In this document: one piece after another, positions 19,901 to 28,600 of the stretch
Layout of the letters: the number at the start of each line of letters is the position of its first letter
Numbering within the stretch: the first letter of the stretch is position 1
Source: Verrucomicrobiaceae bacterium
Lineage (GTDB): Bacteria > Verrucomicrobiota > Verrucomicrobiia > Verrucomicrobiales > Akkermansiaceae
Assembly (NCBI GenBank): GCA_027491155.1
Contig: JAIXWR010000022.1
Coordinates: forward strand, 18,903-82,902
Length of the DNA stretch: 64,000 nt
Reading direction: 5' to 3'
Program-made: the position numbers and the translations under genes
Notes under the pieces: generated by a model
What the model saw: the letters and a program-made list of their open reading frames with translations, nothing else
Database searches by the model: none
Told to the model about the DNA's origin: nothing

Positions 19901-22056
19901 CTCACTTCCGCCGGCGTGCCGCGGACACTGTCGAAGGAAATCCCGTCCGTTCCGTAATCGATCCACACCTCGGCCACATCGCCGCGAGCCCGGACCTCGC
20001 CATCGATCCTCACGCTGGTGGTCGTGAGCACCGTCGAATTCCCGGTCACGGCCGTGGGCGGCGGGAAGCCGGTGGTGAAACTCGCCCCCTCGCCAAACGT
20101 CGTGCCGAGATCGTTGGAGGCGGTGAGACGGTAATAATAGGTCGTGCCGGGCAGGAGTCCCTGGAGTGGAATCGCCACGTCGCCGGGAGTCGTGCCGTTA
20201 CCGACGCCCTGCGGGGCGGTGTTCCTGCCGTATGTGGGGGTGGTGCCGTATTCGAACTCGACCAGCGTCGTTCCGCCGTTGGGATTGACCGATCCCACCA
20301 GCACGGCGGACTCGGTGGCCACCGCCGCGGCCTCACCCGTGGTCACCGCGGGAGCTGCGGTCGGCGCCCCGCTGCCGGATCCGCCGCCCTCCTGCACGGA
20401 GAACAGGACGTCGTTGCCGAAGACGGTTCCCGCGCTGTTGCTCGCGACCAGGCGGTAGTGATAGCTGGCGTTGGGGATGAGGGAGAGATTCGGTGCCTGG
20501 ACGCCCACGGTGCTGGTGCCCGCAGGCACCTTCTGGACCGGCGTGGATTGGCCGTAGGCGGTGGTGAGACCGTATTCGAAATAGACCGAAGCCTGGACGC
20601 CGCTCGGGTTCACCGCGCCGACGAGCGTTGCGGTCGATGCCGTGACGTTGGCAGGCGCACCGGTCGCGGCCACCGGAGGATTCGGCAGTGTCGTGAACTG
20701 CCGGGTGTTCCCGAAGAGGACGCCGCCCGCATTGAAGAGCACCGCGCGGAAATGATAGGTCGTGGCACCCTTCAGCCCGGAAATGCCGGCCGCAAAGGCG
20801 CGCGACGTATTGCCGGAAACGTCTCGATCCGGGGTCCGGCTGCCGAAATCCGCTGTGGGGCCGTACTCGAAATAAACCGTGGACACCCCGTTCGGGTTCA
20901 CGTCGCCGTTCAAGGTGGCACGCGAGGCGTCGATCACCACCGCCGGGGCGGTCGAGACGACGGCCGCCGAAGCCCGGTTGACATTGACCGTGTAGGTCCG
21001 GGTGGTGATCCCGTCCTGCGCGCGGACCAGCGTGGTGATCAGGTTCGGCCCCACGCTCAGGGCGATCGGGCCGCTGGCGGTTCCCGAGGCCACGGCGGCG
21101 CCGTTGACCGTCGCGGTGGCCCCTTCTCCCGCCAGGGTGGGAGTCACGGTGATCGAGCTCACGGTGTTCGGCACCTGGGCCGAGTAGCTGCCGGTCAGCG
21201 GGCTGAAGGCGGGCGAAAGGCTGGCCGTGCCGACCGAAAGCGCGGAGAGGCTGGCATTCGAGGACGGCAGGGGTGTCACCACCCGGATGGATCCCGTGCC
21301 GGTGATCGCGCCGCCGCTGTTGGTTGCGTCGTAAAGTCCGTCGGGTCGCGCGACGCCGGCCAGCACCAGGGCGCCGACGGTGTCGCTGCCGGTGAAGTCG
21401 AGATCGAGGGTGGCCCCCGCCGCGATGCTCAGCACGGACTTGTCGTTGCCCGTGTTCGGCATGGAAAGCCGAAGGGTGCCGCCTTGGACGGTCGTGTTGC
21501 CGCGAAAGCTGTTGGCACCGCTCATCGCGAGCACGCCGGTTCCGGACTTGGTAAGCCCGCCGGTTCCGGTCACCGCCCCGGTGATGGTGACGAGGCCGCT
21601 GCCGGTCCCGCCGAAGGATAGATCCGCCGCAAGGCTGACGGGAACGCCGATCGAGACCGCCGCATCGCCGTCCTGGAGAATTGAAGGAAGCGCCGCCCCG
21701 TTGGTGACAAACTGGATCGTGTTCCCCGCCACGGTGACCTCCGCGCCGGCGAGGCGGAGGAGATTCAAGCGGAATCCCGCATTCAGGTCCTGCTGGACGG
21801 CGTAAGTGCCCGCAGCCGCGAACTCGAGCGAGTAGTCGGCCTGGCCGGCGGCCACCGGCGCGCTGTCGGGCGCTTGCTCGGAAGTCCACTTCGAAGCGTC
21901 GCTCCAGTTCCCGTCGACCGCCGTGCTCCACGAGAACACCGTGGAGGCTCGTCCTGAAGCCAGCGAAAGCATCAGGGCCGTGAAAGCGATGATCCCGGAC
22001 CGGGTGATCCGGAGGAGGGAATCCGGGGTCATGAGGTGAACGTTGGGGGGATTCAT
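13954..22056 (-). CDS. Giant secreted multidomain protein with duplicated trypsin-like domain
   Basis: This 2700-residue protein begins with a signal peptide ending near residue 38 (SLASGRAS). Residues about 40-240 are a beta-strand-repeat region. Two homologous units follow, about 265-1288 and 1545-2572. Each holds a cadherin-like beta sandwich, several FN3-like repeats (GxVNPNGxxTxVYFEYG), PEGA-like modules and a trypsin-like peptidase fold. In unit 1 the triad is present: H995 (ATVGHVVFDD), D1057 (NLDAATLFFL) and S1140 (GGASGAPL). In unit 2 the equivalent residues are Q2279, N2341 and K2425, so it should be inactive. Two He_PIG domains and an Ig-like domain separate the units. The C-terminus has DPDGDGSSNLDEYSAGTDP and GRTYTLQRSANL...GFYRV. 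The gene starts 4 bp after the stop of the preceding gene. The substrate is unknown; the location is presumably extracellular. Confidence 0.88.
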   Translation of the reverse strand: MNPPNVHLMTPDSLLRITRSGIIAFTALMLSLASGRASTVFSWSTAVDGNWSDASKWTSEQAPDSAPVAAGQADYSLEFAAAGTYAVQQDLNAGFRLNLLRLAGAEVTVAGNTIQFVTNGAALPSILQDGDAAVSIGVPVSLAADLSFGGTGSGLVTITGAVTGTGGLTKSGTGVLAMSGANSFRGNTTVQGGTLRLSMPNTGNDKSVLSIAAGATLDLDFTGSDTVGALVLAGVARPDGLYDATNSGGAITGTGSIRVVTPLPSSNASLSALSVGTASLSPAFSPLTGSYSAQVPNTVSSITVTPTLAGEGATATVNGAAVASGTASGPIALSVGPNLITTLVRAQDGITTRTYTVNVNRASAAVVSTAPAVVIDASRATLNGDVNPNGVSTVYFEYGPTADFGSRTPDRDVSGNTSRAFAAGISGLKGATTYHFRAVLFNAGGVLFGNTRQFTTLPNPPVAATGAPANVTASTATLVGAVNPSGVQASVYFEYGLTTAYGQSTPVQKVPAGTSTVGVQAPNLSLIPNASYHYRLVASNSAGTVFGNDVLFSVQEGGGSGSGAPTAAPAVTTGEAAAVATESAVLVGSVNPNGGTTLVEFEYGTTPTYGRNTAPQGVGNGTTPGDVAIPLQGLLPGTTYYYRLTASNDLGTTFGEGASFTTGFPPPTAVTGNSTVLTTTSVRIDGEVRARGDVAEVWIDYGTDGISFDSVRGTPAEVSGDQSTGVSADLTDLAQGVTYFFRVRATGANGQGIGETRSFEVASLSGLIQQYPPAVPAGERQGSLTITLGDPAVEGSGWRFSGEQFWRESGVAATGLTTGDRVVEYRPVPGFVRPANEAVAITSSPAPASLVRTYQPTADAGNGSLVVFLKPQDLTENVALARWRFFGEGEADWKLSGEPVSGLAAGSYVIECKPVEGRSTPAPATASVDDGTTSTITITYFIADDPVGEAPAMVPFDSFAGDTSLPNAFVGQIRGDAGSGTGFVVRPRVVATVGHVVFDDGTLAITTGLQWLFQRDRGVHDPVPRTPRGSYLMTGYAAQRILDNSPGESSPESQNLDAATLFFLEDIGRGGFSGYLASDASVNEFLDSSALKTLVGYPVDGIPEADLDRLHATTPSNVVFTKAFGRTYTSAGIRSSGGASGAPLCVQAENGAYYPAAIYLGGTGQTVVRALDSEVVELIAFADASSGDGVGVNGGSQTGIATEAYDKPGLSALKVVIEPASARAAGAGWRLGTASPYLPSGTQSDDLAPGDYTVRFPVLEGFVPPSPLAVSLASDLLTTVTFTYEATVTPPVITSAGTASAVRGEPFSYQIVAENSPQLFTLSGVLPADLTFDPGSGLISGAPGEAGVFTVDIGASNSGGAVSRKLAITSLPVIAAQAATRPYLVPMTYVPASSESGPGTEWSATGLPAGLSIEKATGTILGIPQNPGVYTIPLTVTTRGASATADLTLTVTGTPPVFTLQPVSARSLQYGTSTALAAEATGLPAPDYQWYEGPSGNTDVPVPGATSNVFNTPPATANTSYWVRASSISGFADSSATAITVLPSSNANLLGLFTSEGPVSPAFNLGVTAYFLSVPNDVSAIQVTALAEIAQSSVRVAGVLVPLDAASEPVELAVGSNLINIDVTAGNGTTTKRYTLTVTRSVPPSVATAAATGITDSSAVLRGTATPNGPGTVFFQYGTSTAFGSATPGQEIGGTSPVAIESPLSGLAPETTYHYRIGITTGAGTIFGGTMSFVTPKAPPLVATGQASDLAGGGVRLIGAVDPNGTPTTVYFEYGELDAPVPFGQSTPPQENLGGTSVIDVEATVSGLLEGTAYRYRLVGVSSAGVAYGEEVIFIPGQANGGSGTPVAAPEVVTLAALGVTPSSALLQGTANPQGGTTFVRFDYGLTPDYGNSTPARGIGSGMDAALVTQQLSGLLAGRTYHFRLVAFNSFGTTEGEDQTFSTGFLAPQATTGGASPLSTSVVRVNGSVRARGSAVDVFFEYGTDGVNFPNRIRAIEGTVSGDAEVAVRADLDNLQAGITYHYRTVASRVDDPSSSGTGLVRTFASDALVGLFQKFPRELDVIERQGQIQVNLLPAGTGKWRFVGEIEWRDSGAIASGMTTGDREIEFQPVAGYLQPGRELVGVISGAPTLVLEREYFQSAVPGNSGLQVFLEPASRVAATPTSSRVQWRLAGESVWRDSGTSITGLMPGSYLVNFKAAQGLNAPPPATLVVAPGELRTAAFAYNPDLDVPSSSLRVLSYESISTTRNLPYAYVGQVRSDAGSHSGFVVKPRVVATVAQSVFDEVTLSQIPGVQWMFQRDREVHEPKPQVPRGFYVFDGYAAQRESEQTPGSLSIEAQGLNAAALYFLGDAGRGGYSGFLAGDTADSPLLDAAARKVLTAYPVQGGSSTSNFGRMQSTRPATGSFTALSPAVFGTTAIQGLNGMKGGPLSIQRDGGSYYPVAIYLGGTNANDLYRVIDGGVIDLFNRAETTANTGNNNNSGGISQTSYTAVSTTSTKGSLTVILEPAEARTAGALWKLGTDSSFLASGTRKNNLTPGDYVVQFREIAGFQAIPQQTVKVLANNLTTLIITYVPQISGVASWRVENFGSTSNAGTAADGEDPDGDGSSNLDEYSAGTDPLDPADVFRVISVERSGTAFSAVVSGRTGRTYTLQRSANLASGPWTDVITSGPLTADGNLTLTDPDASMTQGFYRVTAEATGP

Positions 22057-22060
22057 GGGA

Positions 22061-23206
22061 CTATTCTTGGGGCGAAGAGGGTGAGAGAGGATCGCGGGCG
22101 CCGACGAAGCCTTCGAGGCGTGAAATCATGCCGCGGAGATGCTCCGCGACCGGTTCGAACTCCGGATCGGCCGCCCAGGCCTTGATCGTTGCCAGGGCTT
22201 CGCGGTCGTGGGAGGCGAGGTCGTCGCCCGCGGCGGAGGCCTGGACGGTGAGAAGGTTGTTGGAGACGAACTGGTTGTTGTTCGGGTAGATCCCCGCGAA
22301 CGATCGCAGTTCGACAGGCGTGCGCGCGGGATCCAGCAGCCAGGCCTTCACCAGCGCCTGCTGGGCGGGATCCCTCACGTCGGCCCGGGCGAACTGCTGG
22401 GCCACCATCTCCGGCCGGCTCTGCTGCAAGGCGGTGTCTTGCGAAAGGCGACCGAGCACCTCGGCCGGCTGGCCTTGCACCAGGCGGTCGAGCGTCAGGA
22501 AACCGGCATGGGCCAGATCCCTGCGGTCCTTGTTGCGGATCAAACCGGACAAAAGCGGCGTGCTGTCGGTGGCACCGATGTGGACCAGCACGTCGAAGGC
22601 GTTCAGGTAGCCGACCGACGGATCCGCCTGCCACGCCGGGTTGGCGATCAGCTCCTCGGTCTTCGCCCTCAGGTAGGAGGCATCCAGGGCCGCCTCGCCC
22701 CGAGCGACGTTCCGGAGCGCGAGCGCCCACTCGTCCGCGGTCGTCGGCGTTTCGAGAATCGAGCGCCCGACCGCTGCCGCCGCCGCCGGGTCCACCGCCA
22801 GCAGGGTATCGAGCAAAAAAGTGCGGAAACTCGGCCATTCGGACAGGCTCCCATCCTTCGCAATTCCGAAAGAAAGTCCGGTTGCACGATCCTTGCCCCC
22901 GTCGAGAAAGCCCTCGATCCGCCGCACCGCCTCGTCTTTCGGCATCGCCAGCAGGGCGGCACGGAGCCCGGCCAGATCCCTCGAAACATCGCTCGCCGGA
23001 GAGTCTTCCGACACCCCGTCGAAAATTTCGGAAATCGTGTCATGCTGGCCTGCCGGAGCGGGATCCGCCTTCCCGGTGTCCGCCGCCTTCGACCCGGACG
23101 CCCCGGCATCCGCCGGGCCGGCATCCCCGGCCTTCCAAAGTCCGAAGCCAAGCAAGCCTGCGCCCGAGAGGGCCAGAAGGGCCGGGATGGTCTTGATTCG
23201 AGGCAT
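22061..23206 (-). CDS. Membrane-anchored or periplasmic protein of unknown function
   Basis: This 381-residue protein is not assigned to a family I recognise. It starts with a hydrophobic segment (IPALLALSGAGLLGFGLW) that would act as an uncleaved anchor or signal, followed by a low-complexity Ala/Gly/Asp linker. The rest is an all-helical alanine- and aspartate-rich sequence with HEAT-like character (DEWALALRNVARGEAALDAS, DRRDLAHAGFLTLDRLVQG, DPAQQALVKAWLLDPA). ATG 23206 is chosen because it opens the hydrophobic segment; the frame remains open to about 23506 but that part is not convincing. Its stop lies 4 bp before the ATG of the 2700-residue protein, so the two are almost certainly cotranscribed and may work together, for example as a membrane partner of the secreted protein. 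Confidence 0.7.
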   Translation of the reverse strand: MPRIKTIPALLALSGAGLLGFGLWKAGDAGPADAGASGSKAADTGKADPAPAGQHDTISEIFDGVSEDSPASDVSRDLAGLRAALLAMPKDEAVRRIEGFLDGGKDRATGLSFGIAKDGSLSEWPSFRTFLLDTLLAVDPAAAAAVGRSILETPTTADEWALALRNVARGEAALDASYLRAKTEELIANPAWQADPSVGYLNAFDVLVHIGATDSTPLLSGLIRNKDRRDLAHAGFLTLDRLVQGQPAEVLGRLSQDTALQQSRPEMVAQQFARADVRDPAQQALVKAWLLDPARTPVELRSFAGIYPNNNQFVSNNLLTVQASAAGDDLASHDREALATIKAWAADPEFEPVAEHLRGMISRLEGFVGARDPLSPSSPQE

Positions 23207-23534
23207 GTCGAGGGGTTCGCTCGGGATGGAACCGGGAGAGCGTTTGAAGGGTTTTAGAGGACTTCCCCCGGTGGGTTGCCGGGCGAGCGGAAGAACCGAC
23301 TCAGGATAAAGCAGTTCACGAGCCAATCGGAGCACGAGGGCCGCCCGGAGCAGCAGCCGGGGACGGCGTCTCCGGCGAATGCGGAAGCGGCGGCACCGGG
23401 GCACGGGGCACCGGAACAGGCGGGGGTGAGGACCTTCATCTTGCGGGGGAAAGACGGGGGGGTGAAGCGCGGGGAGTAAACCCGATTTCCGCCGGACCGT
23501 CGACACCCTTTGCAGGGAAGCAAGATCCGCGCGG
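23207..23534. other. Region between the cyclase gene and the next large gene
   Basis: These 328 bp on the minus-strand transcription path hold only the possible 61-codon cysteine-rich ORF listed separately (23254-23439). No terminator with a T tract was seen after the cyclase stop, so transcription may continue through. Confidence 0.4.
23254..23439 (-). CDS. Possible small cysteine-rich peptide
   Basis: This ORF encodes 61 residues, MKVLTPACSGAPCPG onward, with six cysteines at positions 8, 13, 29, 30, 36 and 43 and a hydrophobic C-terminal part (WLVNCFILSRFF). It is on the same strand as its neighbours, starts 95 bp after the cyclase stop and ends 47 bp before the next gene. No family is recognised. 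Its ATG has no clear ribosome-binding site and in GC-rich DNA an ORF this short can be accidental. It is recorded because of the cysteine density and its placement inside an apparent operon. Confidence 0.35.
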   Translation of the reverse strand: MKVLTPACSGAPCPGAAASAFAGDAVPGCCSGRPSCSDWLVNCFILSRFFRSPGNPPGEVL

Positions 23535-25592
23535 CTACTTCTCGGTCATCTCGACGATGCCGTCGCGGATCACCTCCCCGGCATCGAGCCGCTTCAGGAA
23601 GAACCGGCTTGGACCGTCCGGCCCGCCCTTGGCGGACTCCGTGGCGAGGAAAAGCTCCCGCGCTTTCGCCGGGTCGTTCGCCGAGAGCGAGGCCTGCGCC
23701 GAGTGGTAGAGCGCGATCCATTCCGGCTCCCCGCCCCCTGGCAGCGGCCCCAACAGCTCGTGGACCACCGTGACTTCACGACGGCCCTTCACTTTCAGCC
23801 GCCCGACCATCCGGGTCAGGAACTCGTCGCCAATCCGCAGCCGGACCTCGTCGCTGACCAGGATGCCGGTGCCGAGGGTCTTGTTGAGCCCCTCCAGCCG
23901 CGCGGCGAGGTTCACCGCGTCGCCGATCATCGTGTAATCGACCCTCCGCGCGCTGCCGATGTTCCCGGCGACGACTTCACCGAGATGCACGCCGATCCGG
24001 GTGTTCAGCGCCACGCCGTCGATCGAGATCTTCTCGGTGTTCCCCAGCTTCCACGCCGCCCGCGCCGCCTTCAGCGCGGCCTGCGGCTCGGCCAGCGGGG
24101 CACCCCACGCGGCGAAGATCGCATCGCCGATGAATTTGATCACCACCCCGTCATCGTCGAAGATGTGGCTGGTGGTCCGCTCGAAGTATTCGTTGAGCGT
24201 GCTCACGATGCGCTCGGGGTCTCCGACCTTCTCGCAGAGGTCGGTGAAGTTCTCGAGGTCGGTGAACATCATCGCCGCCTCGATTTTCTCGCCACCGACC
24301 CGCATCTTGAAGCCTTCCGCGGTCAGGCGGTCGAGCATCTGCGGCGACAGGTATTTCGCGAAGGCCTCGCGGAGCTGCCGCTGTTCCTCGCCGAGCTTCG
24401 TGCGGAAGAAGCGCTCGATGTAGAAATGCGCCGCAGTGCCCCACCCGAGGGCCACCGGGATCTGCACGAAGGCGGCGATGCTCCACGGGAACCACACCCC
24501 GTCGTGCTGCAGCGACCATGTCCCCGCGGCCAGAAGCCCAAGGATCAGCAGGACCGCCACCAGGATGCCGTGGACCGGCCGCAAACGCGTGAACAGCAGA
24601 CCGGCGACCACCCCGGCGACGACAGCCAGCCAGGTGTCGTGCCGCCGGTCGGAGCGGCTCAGCCAGTTGCCCTCGAGCAGGTTCGCCAGCACGGTCGCCT
24701 GCAGTTCCACGCCGCTGGTCGGCGGCAGGTTGCCGCGGATGTCGAGCCGGTGGAAAGGCGTCGAGAAAAGATCGACGCCCAGCGCCGCACCGACGATGCC
24801 GGGCTTCGCGCCGACGACCACGATCTTGTCGCGAAGCAGCCCCGAAGCATCGCCGTTCATCACCTGGTCGGCACCCAGCGACGGGATCGGCGGGCGGGCG
24901 TTCTCGTCCTCGGGATCCGGCGGACGGCCGATGAAGCGGATCCAGCGGGGCTTGAGTCGATCGGCTTCCTCCAGCTTTGCCCCGAGCAAGCTGGCGGCTT
25001 TCCATGTCATCGACGGCTCGTCCTTGGTGCCGGTCATGAGTTCGCGGACCGTGAATTTCTTGTCCCGGATGAAGGCGACCAGACCGAAGTCGTCCGCCGC
25101 CGCCAGCAGTTCGTCGGTCGGCGGGATCAATCTCTCGCCCACCACTCCCGTCTGGCGGATCTCATCGCGGCCGCAGGCGAGCAAGATGGGCCGCAAGGGC
25201 TTGCCGGGGATCGCCATCCCGTTCTCATCCGCGCCGCGGAAACGGATCATCGCCGCGGCGAACTCGCGGTCGACTTCCGGGTCTTCCGAGGGATGCTCGA
25301 AGATCAAGTCGTAGACCACCGCGCGGGCGCCCGCCTCGTTGAGCTTGTCGAGCAGCCTGGCCTGCACCTTGCGCTCGAAGACCTTCCCGTCCGCCTCCTC
25401 CAGATAGACGATCCGCACGTCCTGCGAGTTCTCCTTCGGGTTGAACAGCAGCGGCACGTCGTAGCTGAGCGTGACCACCGAAGCACCGACCCGGAACAGC
25501 GCGAGATAGCCCGCCGCCACCGCAAGCGCCACGCCCACCAGTGCCGTCAGCAACCGGATCGCGCGCTCGTTGTTCCACATCCCCCGCGACAT
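23535..25592 (-). CDS. CHASE2-domain adenylate/guanylate cyclase
   Basis: This 685-residue integral membrane protein makes a cyclic nucleotide from ATP or GTP. An N-terminal membrane helix (about 11-33) precedes an extracytoplasmic CHASE2 sensor (about 40-310: QDVRIVYLEE, ARAVVYDLIFEHP, DKIVVVGAKPG, SGVELQATVLANLLEGNWL). Three hydrophobic segments span about 320-390. The class III catalytic domain runs about 435-610: metal-binding D445 (FTDLENFTDL) and D490 (IKFIGDAIFAAWG), plus VDYTMIGDAVNLAARLEGLNK-type residues that close the active site. All catalytic positions look intact. It starts 12 bp after the stop of the FecR-TPR-barrel gene, so the two form an operon. CHASE2 sensors have been seen beside FecR proteins elsewhere; signal and product (cAMP or cGMP) are not determined by the sequence. 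Confidence 0.92.
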   Translation of the reverse strand: MSRGMWNNERAIRLLTALVGVALAVAAGYLALFRVGASVVTLSYDVPLLFNPKENSQDVRIVYLEEADGKVFERKVQARLLDKLNEAGARAVVYDLIFEHPSEDPEVDREFAAAMIRFRGADENGMAIPGKPLRPILLACGRDEIRQTGVVGERLIPPTDELLAAADDFGLVAFIRDKKFTVRELMTGTKDEPSMTWKAASLLGAKLEEADRLKPRWIRFIGRPPDPEDENARPPIPSLGADQVMNGDASGLLRDKIVVVGAKPGIVGAALGVDLFSTPFHRLDIRGNLPPTSGVELQATVLANLLEGNWLSRSDRRHDTWLAVVAGVVAGLLFTRLRPVHGILVAVLLILGLLAAGTWSLQHDGVWFPWSIAAFVQIPVALGWGTAAHFYIERFFRTKLGEEQRQLREAFAKYLSPQMLDRLTAEGFKMRVGGEKIEAAMMFTDLENFTDLCEKVGDPERIVSTLNEYFERTTSHIFDDDGVVIKFIGDAIFAAWGAPLAEPQAALKAARAAWKLGNTEKISIDGVALNTRIGVHLGEVVAGNIGSARRVDYTMIGDAVNLAARLEGLNKTLGTGILVSDEVRLRIGDEFLTRMVGRLKVKGRREVTVVHELLGPLPGGGEPEWIALYHSAQASLSANDPAKARELFLATESAKGGPDGPSRFFLKRLDAGEVIRDGIVEMTEK

Positions 25593-25604
25593 CCGGTGAG
25601 GCGG

Positions 25605-28600
25605 TTAGAAGCTGTAGCGCACCCGCAGCACCGCGGTGCGGTCGCGGACGATCTCGGCGCGCGGGTTGAGCGGGCTGAGCTGGTAGTCGGTGCCGCCGAT
25701 GTTCAGCACCCCGGCGGTGACCTCGCAGCGGTTGTCGTTGAAGCGGTAGCCGGCCAGCGCGTTGAATTGCCAGAAGGTGTCGCCGGAGCGCAGCGGCAGC
25801 CGCGACGGGTCCTCCTCGAGGTCCTGCGAGAAGTAGTTCGCCTCGACCCGCGCGAAGAGCCCGGTCGGCGAGTTCCAGTTCGCGCTGAGCATCACTTCCG
25901 ACAGCGTGGCCTCGTCGTCGAGGTTCGCGAAGGGACCTGCCCCGGCGAGTTCCGGCAGCGTGGTATTCAATTCCGACCGCGTCATGCGGAAACCGGCACC
26001 AACCGAGAACTGGTTGCCGAGGAGCTGGTTCACGGTCAGCGCCAGCGACTGCTCCTCGTAGTCGAGCCGCTCCGCCGTGGTGTCGGCGAAGTAGGCGGGC
26101 GTCGAAGGGAACACTCCCGCGCTGTAGCCGGTGAAGATCCCGCGGCTGCGGTCGACGTCCTGCTCGATGACATTGAACGAGGCTCCCCAGAAGGTCCGCG
26201 AGGGCAGGCTGCCCTCCGCGCTGAGGCCCCAGATCTCATACTCGGGCGCTTCCACCGATCCGGCGATCGATTCCGAAATCACGGTGCGGTAGGCTTGGTT
26301 GAAACCGGCGAGCTGCACCGGTTCCAAGCGCACGCTTTCGTCAAAGCTCGCGCCGCCGAGGCCCTGCGCATACATCCCGCGGACGGTCATCCAGCGGGCC
26401 GGCGCATAGGTGAAGCCGGCCTTGCCGGAGAACTCCTCGCTCTCGCGCTGGAAGTTGTTCACCGGAGGGTTCCGGAAGTTGTCGGGGTGCTCGATGTGAT
26501 CCCACGACGCCCCGCCGATCAGCGTGAGGCAGGGCGTGACCTGCCAGTAGTCGTAGACGTAAAAGCTCATCCGCTCGAAATCGACGACCGAGCTTTGCAG
26601 CACCGCGGGCGTCTCGAAGCCGCCATTGAAGTTCGGCCGCTCGGCGAGCATCCGCACGTCGGTCTCGAACTCGCCGGACTGGTAGCGCCCGCCGGCGATG
26701 AGCAGGTTCCTGTCCGTCTGCCAGATCTGCTGGACCTCGAAGCTGTCGACTTCAAAGCTCCGCCGGGTTTCCAAGGCGAAGGGAGCACCGCTCACGCTGA
26801 GCACGTCACCCTGGCCCAGGTAGGGCTGGATCGCTTTCAGCAGGTCGGAAGAATAGACCAGCGACTCGCCGTCGGGGCCAAAGGTGACCGAACCGTCGAG
26901 CGAAGGATCGGTGAACCGGTCCACCCCGGCGACGTTCTCGATGAAGCCCGGCCGCAAGCCGTCGGCATCGCGCTCGACCAGGAGCTGGGTCGAGTTCGGA
27001 TTCCGGACTACCTGTTCCGCGCTCAGCCGCCCGGCCAGCAGCAGGGTGTGCGAACCCGGGGCCCAGCGGTGATTCCAGCCGCCGAGGATCATGCCGGGCT
27101 CCTGCTGCTCGCTGAAGTCGAGCTCCGGGTTGAGCGGGCGGTTGTCGTAGGTCTGCGAGTTGTCGCCGCTCTGCTGGTCCTGCCACTTGCCCAGGAAGTA
27201 GAAGATGTCGTCCGGCGTGACCTGCCACTTGAACTGCCCGTAGAGTTCCTGGAGTTCCTCCCCGTTGTTGAAGCGGTCGCCGCCGTTGTTGTCGCGGTAG
27301 TAGGCGTCGATGCCGAAGCTGAAGTTCCCCGATTGCCCGAACACCGACGCCGCGGTCCGCGATTCGCCGTCGCTGCGGACCTCGCTGAGAATGCTGCCGC
27401 CGAGACCGTCGGCTTCGAGCAACTTCGAGTATTCCTGCTGCGACACGAACTGTGACAGCGGCCCGCCTCCGACCGGCGAGAGCAGGTTGGAGAGCAGCAG
27501 TTCGTTGAACCACGGCGTCTCGTAGCGCAGCTGGATGCGATCGGGATCGCGCAGGGCGTCGAAGGAGTTGGCGAGGAAGAGGTGGGCGGACGGGTTGGTG
27601 TAGTCGCTTTCCACCGCGCGGGTCGCCTCGCGCACGGCGACCTCCTGCATCCCGGCGTTCTGATAGATCTTCGCCATGTTGGCGCTGCGCACTGCCTTGT
27701 CCTGGTCGAGCAGGAGCTGCGAGCGATAGACCCGGCGGTTGTCGTTGAGCTCGATCGAGCGCTCGAGGTCGGCGATCGCCTCGTTCGGGCGGTTCTGCCG
27801 CTGGAGCTCCAGCGCGGAGTAAAGCCAGGGCGTCGGATCGTTCGGGTCGAGCTGCTTGGCCAGATCGAGGTCCTTGCGCGCCTCGACCGGCTTGTCCTCC
27901 ATGCTGAGCGCCTTGCCGAGGTAGCTGTGGAAGACCGACATCGTGGGCTCCACCGTCGCCGCGGTCTGGAGGTCGGCGCGGCCGCCGGCCAGGTCGCCCT
28001 TCTTGGTCTTGGTCAGGCCGAGGCCCAGCCAGCCGTTGCCGAGCGAGCCGTCGAGTTGAACGGCTTGTTCAAACGAAGTCCGCGCTTCCTCGATCCGGTT
28101 GTCCGCGGCGAGGATGAAGCCTTGCAGCGCATGGGCCCGGGCATTGCGCGGCGTGAGTTCCAGCCCCTTCGCCAGCGCCTCGCGCGCCTCCTTCGTCCGG
28201 CCGAAGGAAAACTCCAGTTCCGCCAGCCGGGTCCACGCGTAGCCGTTGCCCGGCGCCTTCTCGGTGGCAATCCGGGCCGCGTCGCGGGCTGCCTTCAAGT
28301 CGGAGCGCGACTGACGGTAATAGCTTTCCGCGATCGCCTCCCCCGCCGTGTTGAGACTTTCATCCGCCCACGCCTCGCGTTCGCGGAACTTCACCGCGTC
28401 GATCATCCGCTCGATCGCACGACGACCCGGATCGCCCGCTGGCACACCCTTGATGATGCCCGCGGCCTCATCCAGGCGACCGACTGCCAGCAGCACCGCG
28501 GCCCGGTAGAGCTTGCCGCTGGTTCCTTGCGTGCTCCCGGAATGCCGTTCGAGCGCCTCTAAGAGATCACCCTCCCGATACGCGGCGACCGACTTCCCCT

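Noticed and set aside
17284..21621. 1445-codon open frame on the plus strand opposite the 2700-residue gene
   Set aside because: Its translation is Arg/Gly/Ala-rich without domains; it is the GC-rich antisense shadow of a gene with clear domains and signal peptide.
23276..23479. 67-codon plus-strand ORF opposite the cysteine-rich ORF
   Set aside because: It runs against the direction of the surrounding gene run and has no recognisable feature.
23703..27455. 1250-codon open frame on the plus strand opposite the cyclase and FecR-TPR-barrel genes
   Set aside because: It spans two real genes on the other strand and shows only compositional bias.
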